From Pseudomonas sp. P7548 (GTDB lineage Bacteria; Pseudomonadota; Gammaproteobacteria; Pseudomonadales; Pseudomonadaceae): a DNA stretch of 44,864 nt. Made by a program: the position numbers and the translations under genes. Every line of letters starts with the position of its first letter. Position 1 is the first letter of the stretch. The notes beneath the pieces are model-generated. The model had not been told where the DNA came from, did not search any database, and was given only the letters and a program-made list of their open reading frames with translations. The DNA lies in contig NZ_JACARO010000031.1 in NCBI RefSeq assembly GCF_013386585.1, positions 1 through 44,864 of the forward strand, given 5' to 3'. This document shows positions 1-7,941 of this stretch, one piece after another.

Positions 1-2333
1 GTGGTGATGCGCGGCACCACATAGGTGGCCACTTCTACCGCGCCGGCCACAGCCGACAACCCATTGAGACCGGCAAACGTGCCCTGGAAACCTGCCGCCA
101 CCTTGTCACCGCTTTGCGCCGAGTTCTTCGCCGAAATCGCCCCGGTAACCAACCCCAGCACGTTGCCCGCGACACCGCCCAGGCTCTTGCCGACGTTCTC
201 CACGTCTTTCACGAACTTGGGCGCATCAAACTTGTAGGTGCCCTGCTTGGTGCGATCGAACTGATCCTGGACGAACTTGGCGCCGCCTTCCATGAACAAG
301 CCCGCCGCCTGGAACGACTGGCCCACTGTTTGCGCGGTGCTGCCGCCCTTGCCGCTGGCGATCCGCGTGCCGATGGCGCCGGCCAGCAACACGCCGGAAA
401 CCCCATGCATCACCCCGGCCTTGTAGGTCGCGCTGACCCCGGCCGGCAGCTTGCCGCCCCAGGTGCTCTGGACCTTCTTGATGGCGTCGTCGAACTTGGC
501 GCCGCCGCGCATGGCGTCTTCCACCGCACGAATGCCACTGATGATATCGGCGGTTTTAGGCGGTGCTTCCCCGGGCGGGGTGAAAGCCGCGATGTTGTCG
601 TTGATCACCTGCTCGAGGCGCGGGTCATTGGCGCCGGTCACGCCCAGGCCACGGTAGAAGTCATCGATGGACTGGCCTTTGAGCAAGTCCTCGCGGCCCA
701 TTTTGGCGGCCGCGTCATTGAAGCTTGAGGTGCCCGCCTGCACGGTCTTGTCATCGAGTACGGCGTCGAAGATCGCCTTGTTCACGCCGGACTGGATCAC
801 CGCCTTGTCCGCCGGCACGCCGCTGGCGATCAGGTCGTTCATCTCTTTGCCGGAGGTGATGTTGGCGTAGTCAGCCTTGACCCTGTCCTTGATCGCCTGC
901 GGGGCATTCTCAAAGGCTTTCTTGTAGTCCGGCTGCTTGCCCAACGCCTGGGCGTAGAAGTCGGGGTATTTGATAAAGCTCGACAGCGCGTCGGTGGTGC
1001 TCACGCCTTTGGGGGCGAACGCATTTTCCAGGGCGTCGGTGCTGGATGACGCTTCCAGGCGGCGCTCCATTTCGGCTTTCAATGCCGGGTCGGCAGCGAC
1101 CATTTTCTGCAACTGCTCGGTGCCTTGGGTGTTGAGGAACTGCTGGACGTCCGGGTCCTTGCTGAGCGTGTCGATTCGGCTTTGTACATCGTTGATGAAG
1201 TCTTCGCGCTGCTGGCCCGGCGACTTGCCTTCGCCGGACCACTCATTGGCGCCATCCGGGCCCTGGTGCGCAAACGCGTCGGCGCCGGCCTTGTAGTTGG
1301 CCAGGCCGGTGGACAGTTCGATGATCGCTGCCGTCTTGTCAGCCCCACTGGCGTTGGTGTTGCCCGTGGTGAAGTAATCGGCGCCGACTTTGGAAGCATC
1401 GCCCCCAGCGGCCTTGACGGCGTCTTCGGTGGCCTTGGCGTTGAGGTCCTTGATCTGCTCGTCGGCGCTGTTGCCGTCCAGGCCCTTGAGGTTGTCATAG
1501 CCGTACTTGCCAAAGTCCTGCAGGCGCCCGGCCTCGGTACCGTGACGGGCTTCGCCGTCCTTGGTGAAGCCGTCGATCCTGCCGTTGCCCACATCGCCGC
1601 CGTCGATGTGCTTGCCGGTCTCGTCGTAGTTCTCGACATAGTTGAGCACTTGCGCGGCACGCCAGGCGGCATCGGGGTCGTGTTCAAAATCACCGACACG
1701 CTCGCGCAGCTTGTCCTTCACACCACTCTGGTTGCCGAGATTCTTGAGCAGCGGGTTGTCGTCGATGATCTGCTGGGCGCTGCGGGTGTCGCCCACCGGG
1801 CGACCTTCGCCCGGCAAGGGCAAGTGATTGGAGGGCGCGTCCCCCTTGGGTGGCGTCTTGGGCTTGGTGATCGGCAACTCGCCCTTGAGGGTGTCCCAGC
1901 CGTATTTACCGAAGTCCTGCAGGCGCCCGGCCTCGGTGCCGTGGCGCGCATCGCCGCCTTTGGTGAAGCCGTCGATCTTGCCGTTGCCGGCGTCATTGAG
2001 TTCTGCCCGCTTGACGGTGGGCTTGCCGTTTTCGTCGAGTTTCTCGATGTGCTCCAGCACGCGGCTGGCGCGGTAGGCCGCGTCCGGGTCATGTTCAAAG
2101 TCCCCCACGCGCTCGCGCAGCTCGTCTTTCACACCGCTTTGGTTGCCGAGGTTCTTGAGCAGCGGGTTGTCATCGATGATCTGTTGGGCGCTGCGGAAGT
2201 CACCCTGGGGGCGCTTTGTATCGGGACCGAGACGGTTGTCGTCCGGCTGATTGTCTACCGCCCTGGACACCGCTTTGTTCCAGTTCGCGTTATCGCCTGC
2301 GGCGGGTTTGCTATCGACCGGATTAACCTGCAT
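1..2333 (-). CDS. HrpK/HrpF/NolX-type type III translocon or effector-like protein (3' end beyond window)
   Basis: An uninterrupted minus-strand frame of about 777 codons runs off the left edge. It starts at ATG 2333 behind AGGAG with a 7-nt gap. There is no signal peptide. Two near-identical repeats (residues about 41-150 and 178-285) each contain RSAQQIIDDNPLLKNLGNQS, a GDFEHDPDAA motif and an EF-hand-like GNGKIDGF/GNGRIDGF loop. Alanine/glycine-rich hydrophobic stretches lie near the visible C-terminus (about residues 645-675 and 745-775). Two N-terminal repeats plus C-terminal hydrophobic segments match the known architecture of Xanthomonas HrpF and relatives NolX and HrpK, which are secreted by T3SS and help translocate effectors. 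The assignment rests on architecture and motif recall. A calcium-binding secreted protein of another kind is the alternative. No T3SS apparatus gene is visible; one could lie to the left. Confidence 0.7.
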   Translation of the reverse strand, partial: MQVNPVDSKPAAGDNANWNKAVSRAVDNQPDDNRLGPDTKRPQGDFRSAQQIIDDNPLLKNLGNQSGVKDELRERVGDFEHDPDAAYRASRVLEHIEKLDENGKPTVKRAELNDAGNGKIDGFTKGGDARHGTEAGRLQDFGKYGWDTLKGELPITKPKTPPKGDAPSNHLPLPGEGRPVGDTRSAQQIIDDNPLLKNLGNQSGVKDKLRERVGDFEHDPDAAWRAAQVLNYVENYDETGKHIDGGDVGNGRIDGFTKDGEARHGTEAGRLQDFGKYGYDNLKGLDGNSADEQIKDLNAKATEDAVKAAGGDASKVGADYFTTGNTNASGADKTAAIIELSTGLANYKAGADAFAHQGPDGANEWSGEGKSPGQQREDFINDVQSRIDTLSKDPDVQQFLNTQGTEQLQKMVAADPALKAEMERRLEASSSTDALENAFAPKGVSTTDALSSFIKYPDFYAQALGKQPDYKKAFENAPQAIKDRVKADYANITSGKEMNDLIASGVPADKAVIQSGVNKAIFDAVLDDKTVQAGTSSFNDAAAKMGREDLLKGQSIDDFYRGLGVTGANDPRLEQVINDNIAAFTPPGEAPPKTADIISGIRAVEDAMRGGAKFDDAIKKVQSTWGGKLPAGVSATYKAGVMHGVSGVLLAGAIGTRIASGKGGSTAQTVGQSFQAAGLFMEGGAKFVQDQFDRTKQGTYKFDAPKFVKDVENVGKSLGGVAGNVLGLVTGAISAKNSAQSGDKVAAGFQGTFAGLNGLSAVAGAVEVATYVVPRIT
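1480..1802 (-). repeat. Second copy of intragenic tandem repeat in the HrpK/HrpF-like gene
   Basis: Encodes residues about 178-285 and repeats the unit at 1885-2213 with a 411-bp offset. Both copies carry the same DDNPLLKNLGNQSGVKD core and the HGTEAGRLQDFGKYG end, and differ mainly in the middle (VLEHIEKLDE against VLNYVENYDE). Confidence 0.85.
1885..2213 (-). repeat. First copy of intragenic tandem repeat in the HrpK/HrpF-like gene
   Basis: Encodes residues about 41-150 and pairs with the copy at 1480-1802. The near identity at protein and DNA level points to an internal duplication. Confidence 0.85.
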
Positions 2334-2790
2334 CACCTATCTCCTGGTACGGCGTGGGAGACGGGATTATTGAGGGTTAAGTGCAACAGTCTTGTTACAC
2401 AGACAGAATGATCGGCGCAATCATCCTGCCATCATCCGATTAACGGTTATAGATGAATATTTATATAAGTCAGTTTAACTAAGCCTAAAAAATCCGCCGC
2501 AGAGCCTGCGGCGGCAAACCAAAGGTTTTTGTCGAAGCAGAGCGGCTAAGACCCGTTCAACGCTACACCTGCGACCGATTAAACATAGTGAAGTTTAATT
2601 AATCGAGTTTAATCATCCGCAGGGCTGCAGGCCGCGCAGTCTGTGCTTAGAATCAGCTTCGGCACTCATGCCGAACACAATAAAAACGGCAACGCCTCAC
2701 TTCGAACCCTGCCCATAAAACCTTATGCATTGTCCAAATAAAGTGCGGTGTTTCTGTGCGCGCGTTAATTATTCCGGGGAAGTAAAGAAC
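2334..2790. other. AT-rich intergenic region between divergent HrpK-like and porin genes
   Basis: This 457-bp gap is much more AT-rich than the flanking genes, especially 2440-2490 and 2580-2615. It must carry both divergent promoters. It contains a minus-oriented terminator-like hairpin (2494-2514) and a second small hairpin, TTCGGCA-CTCA-TGCCGAA, at 2659-2676. No convincing hrp box is present upstream of the HrpK-like gene, and no coding sequence is evident. Confidence 0.6.
2494..2514 (-). terminator. Intrinsic-terminator-like hairpin without an upstream minus-strand gene
   Basis: A perfect 8-bp stem, CCGCCGCA / TGCGGCGG, with a 5-nt loop. On the minus strand it is followed at once by a run of T (A6 on the plus strand at 2487-2492). 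The nearest minus gene begins downstream at 2333 and the gene to the right is on the plus strand, so it would end a short leader or small RNA rather than an mRNA. Confidence 0.55.
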
Positions 2791-4113
2791 ATGATCAAAC
2801 AGTGGAGCCTGTTAACACTGGCCGTGTGTGCCAGTATCAGCCAAGCGGCCTTCGCCGAGTCAGTCAGCGACCAGGCCGATTCCAAGGGGTTCATCGACGG
2901 CAGCAGCATCACCGGGCTGTTGCGCAACTACTACTTTGACCGCGATCGGCAAAGTGGCAAGGCCGACAACCGCGACTGGACCCAGGGCGCAATGCTCAAC
3001 TACGCCTCGGGCTTCACCCAAGGCACCATCGGCTTCGGCGTGGATGCCTATGCCTATGGCGCGATGAAACTGGACGCCACCCACGCCGATGCCGGCACCG
3101 GCGAATTGCCCACCGACCGCAATGGTGACCCGAAGGATGGCTACGGCTCAGTGGGTGCCGCGGTGAAGATCAAGATCTCCAAGACCCAGCTCAAGTTCGG
3201 TGACATGCAACCCACCGCACCGGTCTTCGCCACCGGGGGCACGCGGATCCTGCCGCAGACCGCCACCGGTTTTGACCTGACCAGCAGCGAAATCGCCGGC
3301 CTGGACCTGGAAGCCGGCCACTTCACCAGCACCAACAGCGGCATGACCAGTGACCATGAGCACGACATCTACGCCACCTACGCCAACGTCGCGGCCAACA
3401 GTGCGAGTTTTGTCGGCGGCAAATACACCTTCACGCCGTCCCTGAGTGCGACGGTGTACGCCGGTGAGCTGGAAGATATCTGGCGCCAGTACTACACCAA
3501 CCTCAACTATGTGTTGCCGCTGGGTCATGACCAGTCGCTGGCACTGGACGGCAACCTGTACCGCACCCTCGACACCGGCAGCGCCAAGGCCGGTGCGATC
3601 AACAACACCACCTATTCGTTGGCGGCGGCCTATTCGTTCCTGCAGGCGCACACCCTGACGCTGTCGTTCCAGAAAGTGCACGGCGACACGCCTTTCGACT
3701 ACATCGGCACCGGCAACAACGGCGCCGGCGAAGGCGGCGATTCGGTGTTCTTGGCCAACTCGATCCAGTGGGGTGACTTTAACGGCCCGGGCGAACAGTC
3801 CTGGGGCATCCGCTATGACCTGAACATGGCGAGCTACGGCGTGCCGGGCCTGAGCTTCATGACCCGCTACGTCAACGGTACCGACATCAACGGCACCCAC
3901 ACCCCGGCCAACAGCGCCTACGTGGGCGACTACGGTGCCGACGGCGACCACCACGAGACCGATGTGGAAGCCAAGTACGTGCTGCAAAGCGGCCCGGCGA
4001 AAAACCTGTCGCTGCGCGTGCGCGATGCGATGGTTTCATCCAACGCCGATCAGCGTGACGGCAAGCTCAATGAGCTGCGCCTGATCGTCGACTATCCGTT
4101 CACCCTGCTGTAA
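2791..4113 (+). CDS. OprD-family outer membrane porin
   Basis: A 440-aa outer membrane channel of the Pseudomonas OprD family, which admits amino acids, small peptides or aromatic acids. ATG 2791 is chosen because it is preceded by GGGGA and gives a good signal peptide (MIKQWSLLTLAVCASISQAAFA, likely cut after AFA). An in-frame ATG at 2725 would put a long non-signal extension in front. The mature start (SKGFIDGSSITGLLRNYYF) is the typical OprD first strand, and the rest alternates short polar and aromatic beta-strands up to a C-terminal aromatic strand. The substrate cannot be told from sequence. The stop abuts the convergent HxlR gene directly. Confidence 0.9.
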   Translation: MIKQWSLLTLAVCASISQAAFAESVSDQADSKGFIDGSSITGLLRNYYFDRDRQSGKADNRDWTQGAMLNYASGFTQGTIGFGVDAYAYGAMKLDATHADAGTGELPTDRNGDPKDGYGSVGAAVKIKISKTQLKFGDMQPTAPVFATGGTRILPQTATGFDLTSSEIAGLDLEAGHFTSTNSGMTSDHEHDIYATYANVAANSASFVGGKYTFTPSLSATVYAGELEDIWRQYYTNLNYVLPLGHDQSLALDGNLYRTLDTGSAKAGAINNTTYSLAAAYSFLQAHTLTLSFQKVHGDTPFDYIGTGNNGAGEGGDSVFLANSIQWGDFNGPGEQSWGIRYDLNMASYGVPGLSFMTRYVNGTDINGTHTPANSAYVGDYGADGDHHETDVEAKYVLQSGPAKNLSLRVRDAMVSSNADQRDGKLNELRLIVDYPFTLL

Positions 4114-4590
4114 TCACACCGGGCCCAGCCGTTGGCGCATGCCTGCGCTGGCGGCTGGACCGGCTTGCACCACGCACTGCTCCAGCGGCACCAGAACGCC
4201 TTCAGCGGTGGCCATTGTCGGCTGCACCGGCTTGCCGGTCTCGCGTTGCACCACCTCGACACTCCTGCCCTCCTCGGCAAAATGCCGATTGCCCCACGCC
4301 ACCAGCGACATCAGCACCATGCCGAAGTCCTCACCCCTGGCGGTGGGCACGTATTCATAACGCGGTGGCCGCTCGCTGTAGGCCCGACGCTCCAGCATGC
4401 CCGCCTCCACCAAGCCATTCAGACGACGCGTCAACATGTTCGGCGCGATGCCCAGGCTGCGCGAGAACTCATCAAAACGCCGCAAGCCATGCAACGCATC
4501 GCGCATGATCAACATGCTCCACCACTCCCCTACCCGTTCAAGGCTGCGAGCGATCGGGCATTCTTCACTGACAAGGGATTTGCGTTGCAT
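4114..4590 (-). CDS. HxlR-family winged-helix transcriptional regulator
   Basis: A 158-aa DNA-binding regulator. ATG 4590 has AGGA 6 nt upstream; a longer frame to 4659 lacks support. The N-terminal Cys of SEECPIARSLERVGEWWSML is the usual HxlR landmark. It is followed by the winged-helix segment with FDEFSRSLGIAPNMLTRRL and the ERRAYSERPPRYEY wing. About 50 residues after the domain form an unassigned tail. It is divergent from the FabF-like gene with a 107-bp gap, so that gene is the likely target. It abuts the porin tail to tail. Confidence 0.88.
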   Translation of the reverse strand: MQRKSLVSEECPIARSLERVGEWWSMLIMRDALHGLRRFDEFSRSLGIAPNMLTRRLNGLVEAGMLERRAYSERPPRYEYVPTARGEDFGMVLMSLVAWGNRHFAEEGRSVEVVQRETGKPVQPTMATAEGVLVPLEQCVVQAGPAASAGMRQRLGPV

Positions 4591-4630
4591 CGGCGTTCCT
4601 GTGTGCGAGTACAAACTTGTGTGACGCCAT

Positions 4631-4653
4631 GTTACTTTCATGATGATAGTGAC
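4631..4653. promoter_or_regulatory. Possible HxlR operator in the HxlR/FabF divergent region
   Basis: An imperfect inverted repeat, GTTACT...AGTGAC (one mismatch), is centred in the 107-bp region between the divergent starts. HxlR regulators commonly bind such symmetric sites in their own promoter. Weak, by inspection only. Confidence 0.25.
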
Positions 4654-4697
4654 GTCCATAGGGTCTGTACCCTCAACGCAACCGGAGTCGATTGATC

Positions 4698-5966
4698 ATG
4701 AGTAAACGTATCGTGGTGACAGGCATGGGCGCACTGACGCCGTTGGGTGCCAGTGTTGAATCCACCTGGCAACGCCTGTTGAACGGACAATCGGGCATTC
4801 GTCGCCTGCCGGAAGAATTGATCGGCGATTTGGCCGTCAGCATCGGCGGCCAGGTGCAGAGCGTGGAGCAGGATCCCCAAGCCGGTTTTGACCCGGATCG
4901 ACTGTTGGCCGCCAAGGAGCAACGCAAGATGGACCGTTTCATTCTGTTCGCCCTGGCGGCGGCGGATGAGGCGTTGAAGCAAGCCGGCTGGGCGCCGAAG
5001 ACTGCCGAGGAACAGGAACGCACCGCCACCATCATTGCCTCGGGCGTGGGCGGCTTCCCGGCGATTGCCGATGCGGTGCGCACCACCGACAGCAAGGGCC
5101 CGCGTCGTCTGTCGCCGTTTACCATTCCGTCGTTCCTGAGCAACATGGCGGCCGGGCATGTGTCGATCAACTACGGTCTCAAAGGCCCGTTGGGCGCGCC
5201 TGTGACCGCCTGTGCGGCGGGCGTGCAAGCCATCGGTGACGCTGCGCGGATGATCCGTGCCGGCGAGGTGGATGTGGCCGTGTGTGGCGGTGCCGAAGCG
5301 GCGATCCACCGGGTTAGCCTGGCCGGTTTCGCGGCGGCGCGGGCGCTGTCCAGCGACTTCAACGACAGCCCAGAGTGCGCCTCACGCCCGTTTGACCAGG
5401 CCCGCGACGGCTTCGTGATGGGCGAAGGCGCCGGCATCCTGGTGATCGAAGCACTGGAACACGCCCTGGCCCGTGGTGCCCAGCCGATTGCCGAGTTGGT
5501 GGGTTACGGCACCAGTGCCGATGCGTATCACATGACCGCCGGCCCGGAAGACGGTGACGGTGCGCGTCGGGCAATGACCCAAGCGCTGCGTCAGGCCGGC
5601 ATCGAACCTGCGCAAGTGCAGTACCTGAACGCCCACGCCACCTCCACGCCCGTGGGTGACAAGGGCGAACTGGCAGCGATCAAGACAGTGTTCGGTGCTC
5701 AAGGCAGCCCGGCGATCAGCTCGACCAAATCCGCCACCGGCCACTTGTTGGGCGCTGCGGGCGGGATCGAGGCGATCTTTACCGTGCTGGCCCTGCGTGA
5801 CCAGGTGGCCCCGATGACGCTGAACCTGGAAAACCCGGACGCACTGGCCGACGGGTTGGACATGGTACGCGGCGAAGCGCGACAGTTGCCGATCGAGTAC
5901 GCGCTGTCCAATGGCTTCGGGTTTGGCGGGGTAAATGCCAGCGTGCTGTTCCGACGCTGGGTGTGA
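4698..5966 (+). CDS. fabF: Beta-ketoacyl-ACP synthase, FabF (KAS II) type
   Basis: A 422-aa condensing enzyme that extends acyl-ACP with malonyl-ACP. Catalytic residues are visible: Cys172 in VTACAAG, His313 in NAHATSTPVGD, Lys344 and His349 in STKSATGHLLGAAGG. ATG 4698 follows GGAG by 10 nt; a TTG at 4692 in the same frame is less likely. It stands alone beside an HxlR regulator and not in a fab cluster with acpP/fabG, so it is probably an accessory FabF copy with conditional expression. A role in a dedicated secondary lipid pathway is possible but nothing here proves it. A strong hairpin follows the stop. Confidence 0.9.
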   Translation: MSKRIVVTGMGALTPLGASVESTWQRLLNGQSGIRRLPEELIGDLAVSIGGQVQSVEQDPQAGFDPDRLLAAKEQRKMDRFILFALAAADEALKQAGWAPKTAEEQERTATIIASGVGGFPAIADAVRTTDSKGPRRLSPFTIPSFLSNMAAGHVSINYGLKGPLGAPVTACAAGVQAIGDAARMIRAGEVDVAVCGGAEAAIHRVSLAGFAAARALSSDFNDSPECASRPFDQARDGFVMGEGAGILVIEALEHALARGAQPIAELVGYGTSADAYHMTAGPEDGDGARRAMTQALRQAGIEPAQVQYLNAHATSTPVGDKGELAAIKTVFGAQGSPAISSTKSATGHLLGAAGGIEAIFTVLALRDQVAPMTLNLENPDALADGLDMVRGEARQLPIEYALSNGFGFGGVNASVLFRRWV

Positions 5967-5971
5967 AACAA

Positions 5972-6000
5972 CAGGCGCCGTCGACTACCGACGGCGCCTG
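5972..6000. terminator. Bidirectional hairpin between convergent genes
   Basis: A perfect 12-bp stem (CAGGCGCCGTCG / CGACGGCGCCTG) with a 5-nt loop, starting 6 nt after the fabF stop and ending just before the stop of the convergent gene. There is no long T run, so termination may be partial or Rho-assisted. Confidence 0.65.
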
Positions 6001-6004
6001 CCGG

Positions 6005-6298
6005 TCAGCGGCCTTGCAACAGCAAGCCGAGCGGCGCCAGCGGGCCGACGGGGATGAACTCGCACTGGCTCAGGCCCTCATCGCCCAGGGGCAAGCCTTC
6101 TACCAGGGTTTTGGCCTCTTCGATGCTCTGCACTTCCAGCAGGAAGATCACGCCCAGCACGTCATGCCGAAACCAGAATTGCTCGATCTTGCCGTCCAGG
6201 TACAACTGCAGGGTGGCGGGGACTTCCTTGGGCATGATCCGCGCCTGCTGCTCGGGGCTCAGTGGCTGGGGGATCGAGACGATGGCCATGACTTTCAT
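6005..6298 (-). CDS. YciI/muconolactone isomerase-like small protein
   Basis: A 97-aa protein resembling the dimeric alpha/beta-barrel (ferredoxin-like) superfamily that includes YciI and muconolactone isomerase-like proteins. Visible traits are the start MKVMAIVSIP, LYLDGKIEQFWFRHD, and GVIFLLEVQSIEEAKTLVE followed by LPLGDEGLSQCEFIPV. ATG 6298 has GGAG 7 nt upstream; a longer frame to 6385 is unlikely. It is divergent from the GlxA-type regulator with a 94-bp gap, so it is probably that regulator's target. Its reaction is unknown. Confidence 0.75.
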   Translation of the reverse strand: MKVMAIVSIPQPLSPEQQARIMPKEVPATLQLYLDGKIEQFWFRHDVLGVIFLLEVQSIEEAKTLVEGLPLGDEGLSQCEFIPVGPLAPLGLLLQGR

Positions 6299-6392
6299 AG
6301 TGTTGCTCCGGTGAGGTTTGGAGTCGCCAATATGGCAGTCGTGAGAGCGATGCAGTATCGTCCTAAATGCCAACTTTGAGACCATTTACGCC

Positions 6393-7346
6393 ATGCGCTT
6401 ATCCATCCTTGCCTTGGAAGGCTTGTTCGACACCGGGCTCTCGGTGTTCCTAGATGCCTTCTCGCTAGCCAACACGCTTTCGCCCACCGGGCCGGTGTTC
6501 GAGGTGTCCCTGGTCGGGGTCCGCAAGAAGGTCCGCACCCGCCACGGCCTGCTCATTCCGACCCAACCGATCAATGAACAGCAGAAACCCGACTGGGTCG
6601 TCCTGCCCGCGCCGGCCACCGCCAGCCCTGAGCTGCTGGTGCCCGCACTGGCGCGGGCGGATGTGCGAGACGCCAAGGCGCAGCTGTTGAAATGGCATGC
6701 CCAGGGCGCGCAGATCGCCGCGTCATGCGTGGGCACGTTTTTCTTCGCCGAAACCGGCCTGCTAGACCATCGCCAAGCCACCACCACCTGGTGGCTGGCC
6801 CCGCTGTTTCGCCAGCGCTATCCCCACGTGAAACTGGATGAATCACGCATGCTAGTGCAGACCGATGTGGGCGTCACCGCAGGCGCAGCCATGGGCCACC
6901 TGGACCTGGCGCTGTGGCTGATCCGCCAGGCCAGCCCGGAATTGTCGAATGTGGTGTCGCGCTACCTGCTGGCGGATATTCGCACCTTGCAGGCGCCGTA
7001 CATTATTCCCAACCACCTGGCCCAGGCTGATCCATTGATCCTGCGCTTCGAGCGCTGGTCACGGGAGCGCCTCAAGCAGGGTTTCTCGCTACAGGAAGCC
7101 GCCTCGGCCCTGGCCACCAGTCGCCGCACGCTGCAACGGCGCTGCGAAGACGTGCTGGGCAAGTCACCGCTGTCGTACTTCCAGGACCTGCGTGTGGAAC
7201 GTGCACAATCGCTGTTGCACGGCGGCGACATGGACATCGAGGCCATTGCCAGTGAGGTCGGTTATGCCGACGGCTCCACCTTGCGCACCCTGTTGCGCCA
7301 GCGTCTGGGCCGCGGCGTGCGCGAGCTGCGCAGTGACCTGCGCTGA
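6393..7346 (+). CDS. GlxA-family AraC-type transcriptional regulator
   Basis: A 317-aa regulator with an N-terminal DJ-1/PfpI-like domain (residues about 1-170, with a GAQIAASCVGTFFFAETGLL nucleophile-elbow-like segment) and a C-terminal AraC double helix-turn-helix (about 225-315, including FSLQEAASALATSRRTLQRR and DIEAIASEVGYADGSTLRTL). The PfpI part acts as a sensor in such regulators rather than as a protease. It is divergent from the small YciI-like gene and upstream of the RidA gene, either of which could be its target. The ribosome binding site is weak. Confidence 0.88.
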   Translation: MRLSILALEGLFDTGLSVFLDAFSLANTLSPTGPVFEVSLVGVRKKVRTRHGLLIPTQPINEQQKPDWVVLPAPATASPELLVPALARADVRDAKAQLLKWHAQGAQIAASCVGTFFFAETGLLDHRQATTTWWLAPLFRQRYPHVKLDESRMLVQTDVGVTAGAAMGHLDLALWLIRQASPELSNVVSRYLLADIRTLQAPYIIPNHLAQADPLILRFERWSRERLKQGFSLQEAASALATSRRTLQRRCEDVLGKSPLSYFQDLRVERAQSLLHGGDMDIEAIASEVGYADGSTLRTLLRQRLGRGVRELRSDLR

Positions 7347-7392
7347 GCCAAGGGGTTAAACTGACGGCCCTTTTTCCTGCCAAGAGAACCCC

Positions 7393-7773
7393 ATGGCCAA
7401 CCACGACCTGTCCTTCACGCCCGATCCTGATGCCGACTCGATTTCTTCCGACGTGATCGGTTTCAACGGCATCCTGGTCTCCACCCAGGTGCCAACCCGC
7501 GCCGATGGCAGCCTGGAACTGGGCGATATCACCCTGCAAAGCGAATGCACCCTGCAAGCCCTGAAAGTCGCCTTGGAAAAAGCCGGCAGCTCCATGGACC
7601 GGGTGATGCACCTGACCATCTACCTCACCGACATGGCCGATCGCGCCGCGTTCAACGAAGTCTACAAGCGATTTTTCGCCAAACCATGGCCGGTTCGCGC
7701 CGCCGTAGGCGTCGCCGCCTTGGCGGTACAAGGCATGCGCGTGGAAGTTACCGCGATGGCGGCCAAGGCCTGA
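7393..7773 (+). CDS. RidA/YjgF/YER057c/UK114-family protein
   Basis: A 126-aa member of the Rid superfamily, trimeric proteins that hydrolyse reactive enamine/imine intermediates. Family traits are GFNGILVSTQVPT, DITLQSECTLQALKVALEKAG, VMHLTIYLTDMADRAAFNEVY and the closing PVRAAVGVAALAVQGMRVEV with the family Arg. It has AAGAG ahead of ATG 7393 and follows the regulator after 46 bp. It may belong to a Rid subgroup other than RidA itself. The cognate pathway is not visible. Confidence 0.87.
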   Translation: MANHDLSFTPDPDADSISSDVIGFNGILVSTQVPTRADGSLELGDITLQSECTLQALKVALEKAGSSMDRVMHLTIYLTDMADRAAFNEVYKRFFAKPWPVRAAVGVAALAVQGMRVEVTAMAAKA

Positions 7774-7783
7774 CGCCAATCCC

Positions 7784-7810
7784 CTGTGGGAGCTGGCTTG
7801 CCTGCGAGGG
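7784..7810. repeat. Single degenerate REP element
   Basis: Contains the pseudomonad REP core (ctgtgggagctggcttgcct) between ridA-like and rlhA. No inverted partner is visible nearby, so it appears to be a solitary or decayed unit. Confidence 0.6.
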
Positions 7811-7941
7811 CGGCGGCACAGCCAGTACAGATAGCGCCTGACCCACTTCGCTGAGGTCCGACAGCCCTGCGGTAGATGCTGCCCAGGCATTTCACGGCTA
7901 CAATGCGCGCCTCAACCGTGACAAGCCTGACTAAAAAAACT

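Noticed and set aside
2354..2380. Possible hrp box (TTAACC-N17-CCACGCC) before the HrpK-like gene
   Set aside because: Spacing of 17, two mismatches in the first half and no final A; too close to the start codon to rely on.
1125..2411. Long plus-strand open frame (428 codons) at the left end
   Set aside because: It is antisense to the HrpK/HrpF-like gene, has a composition of reversed codons (Val/Ala/Gly-rich) and no family features; the minus frame has a ribosome site and recognisable repeats.
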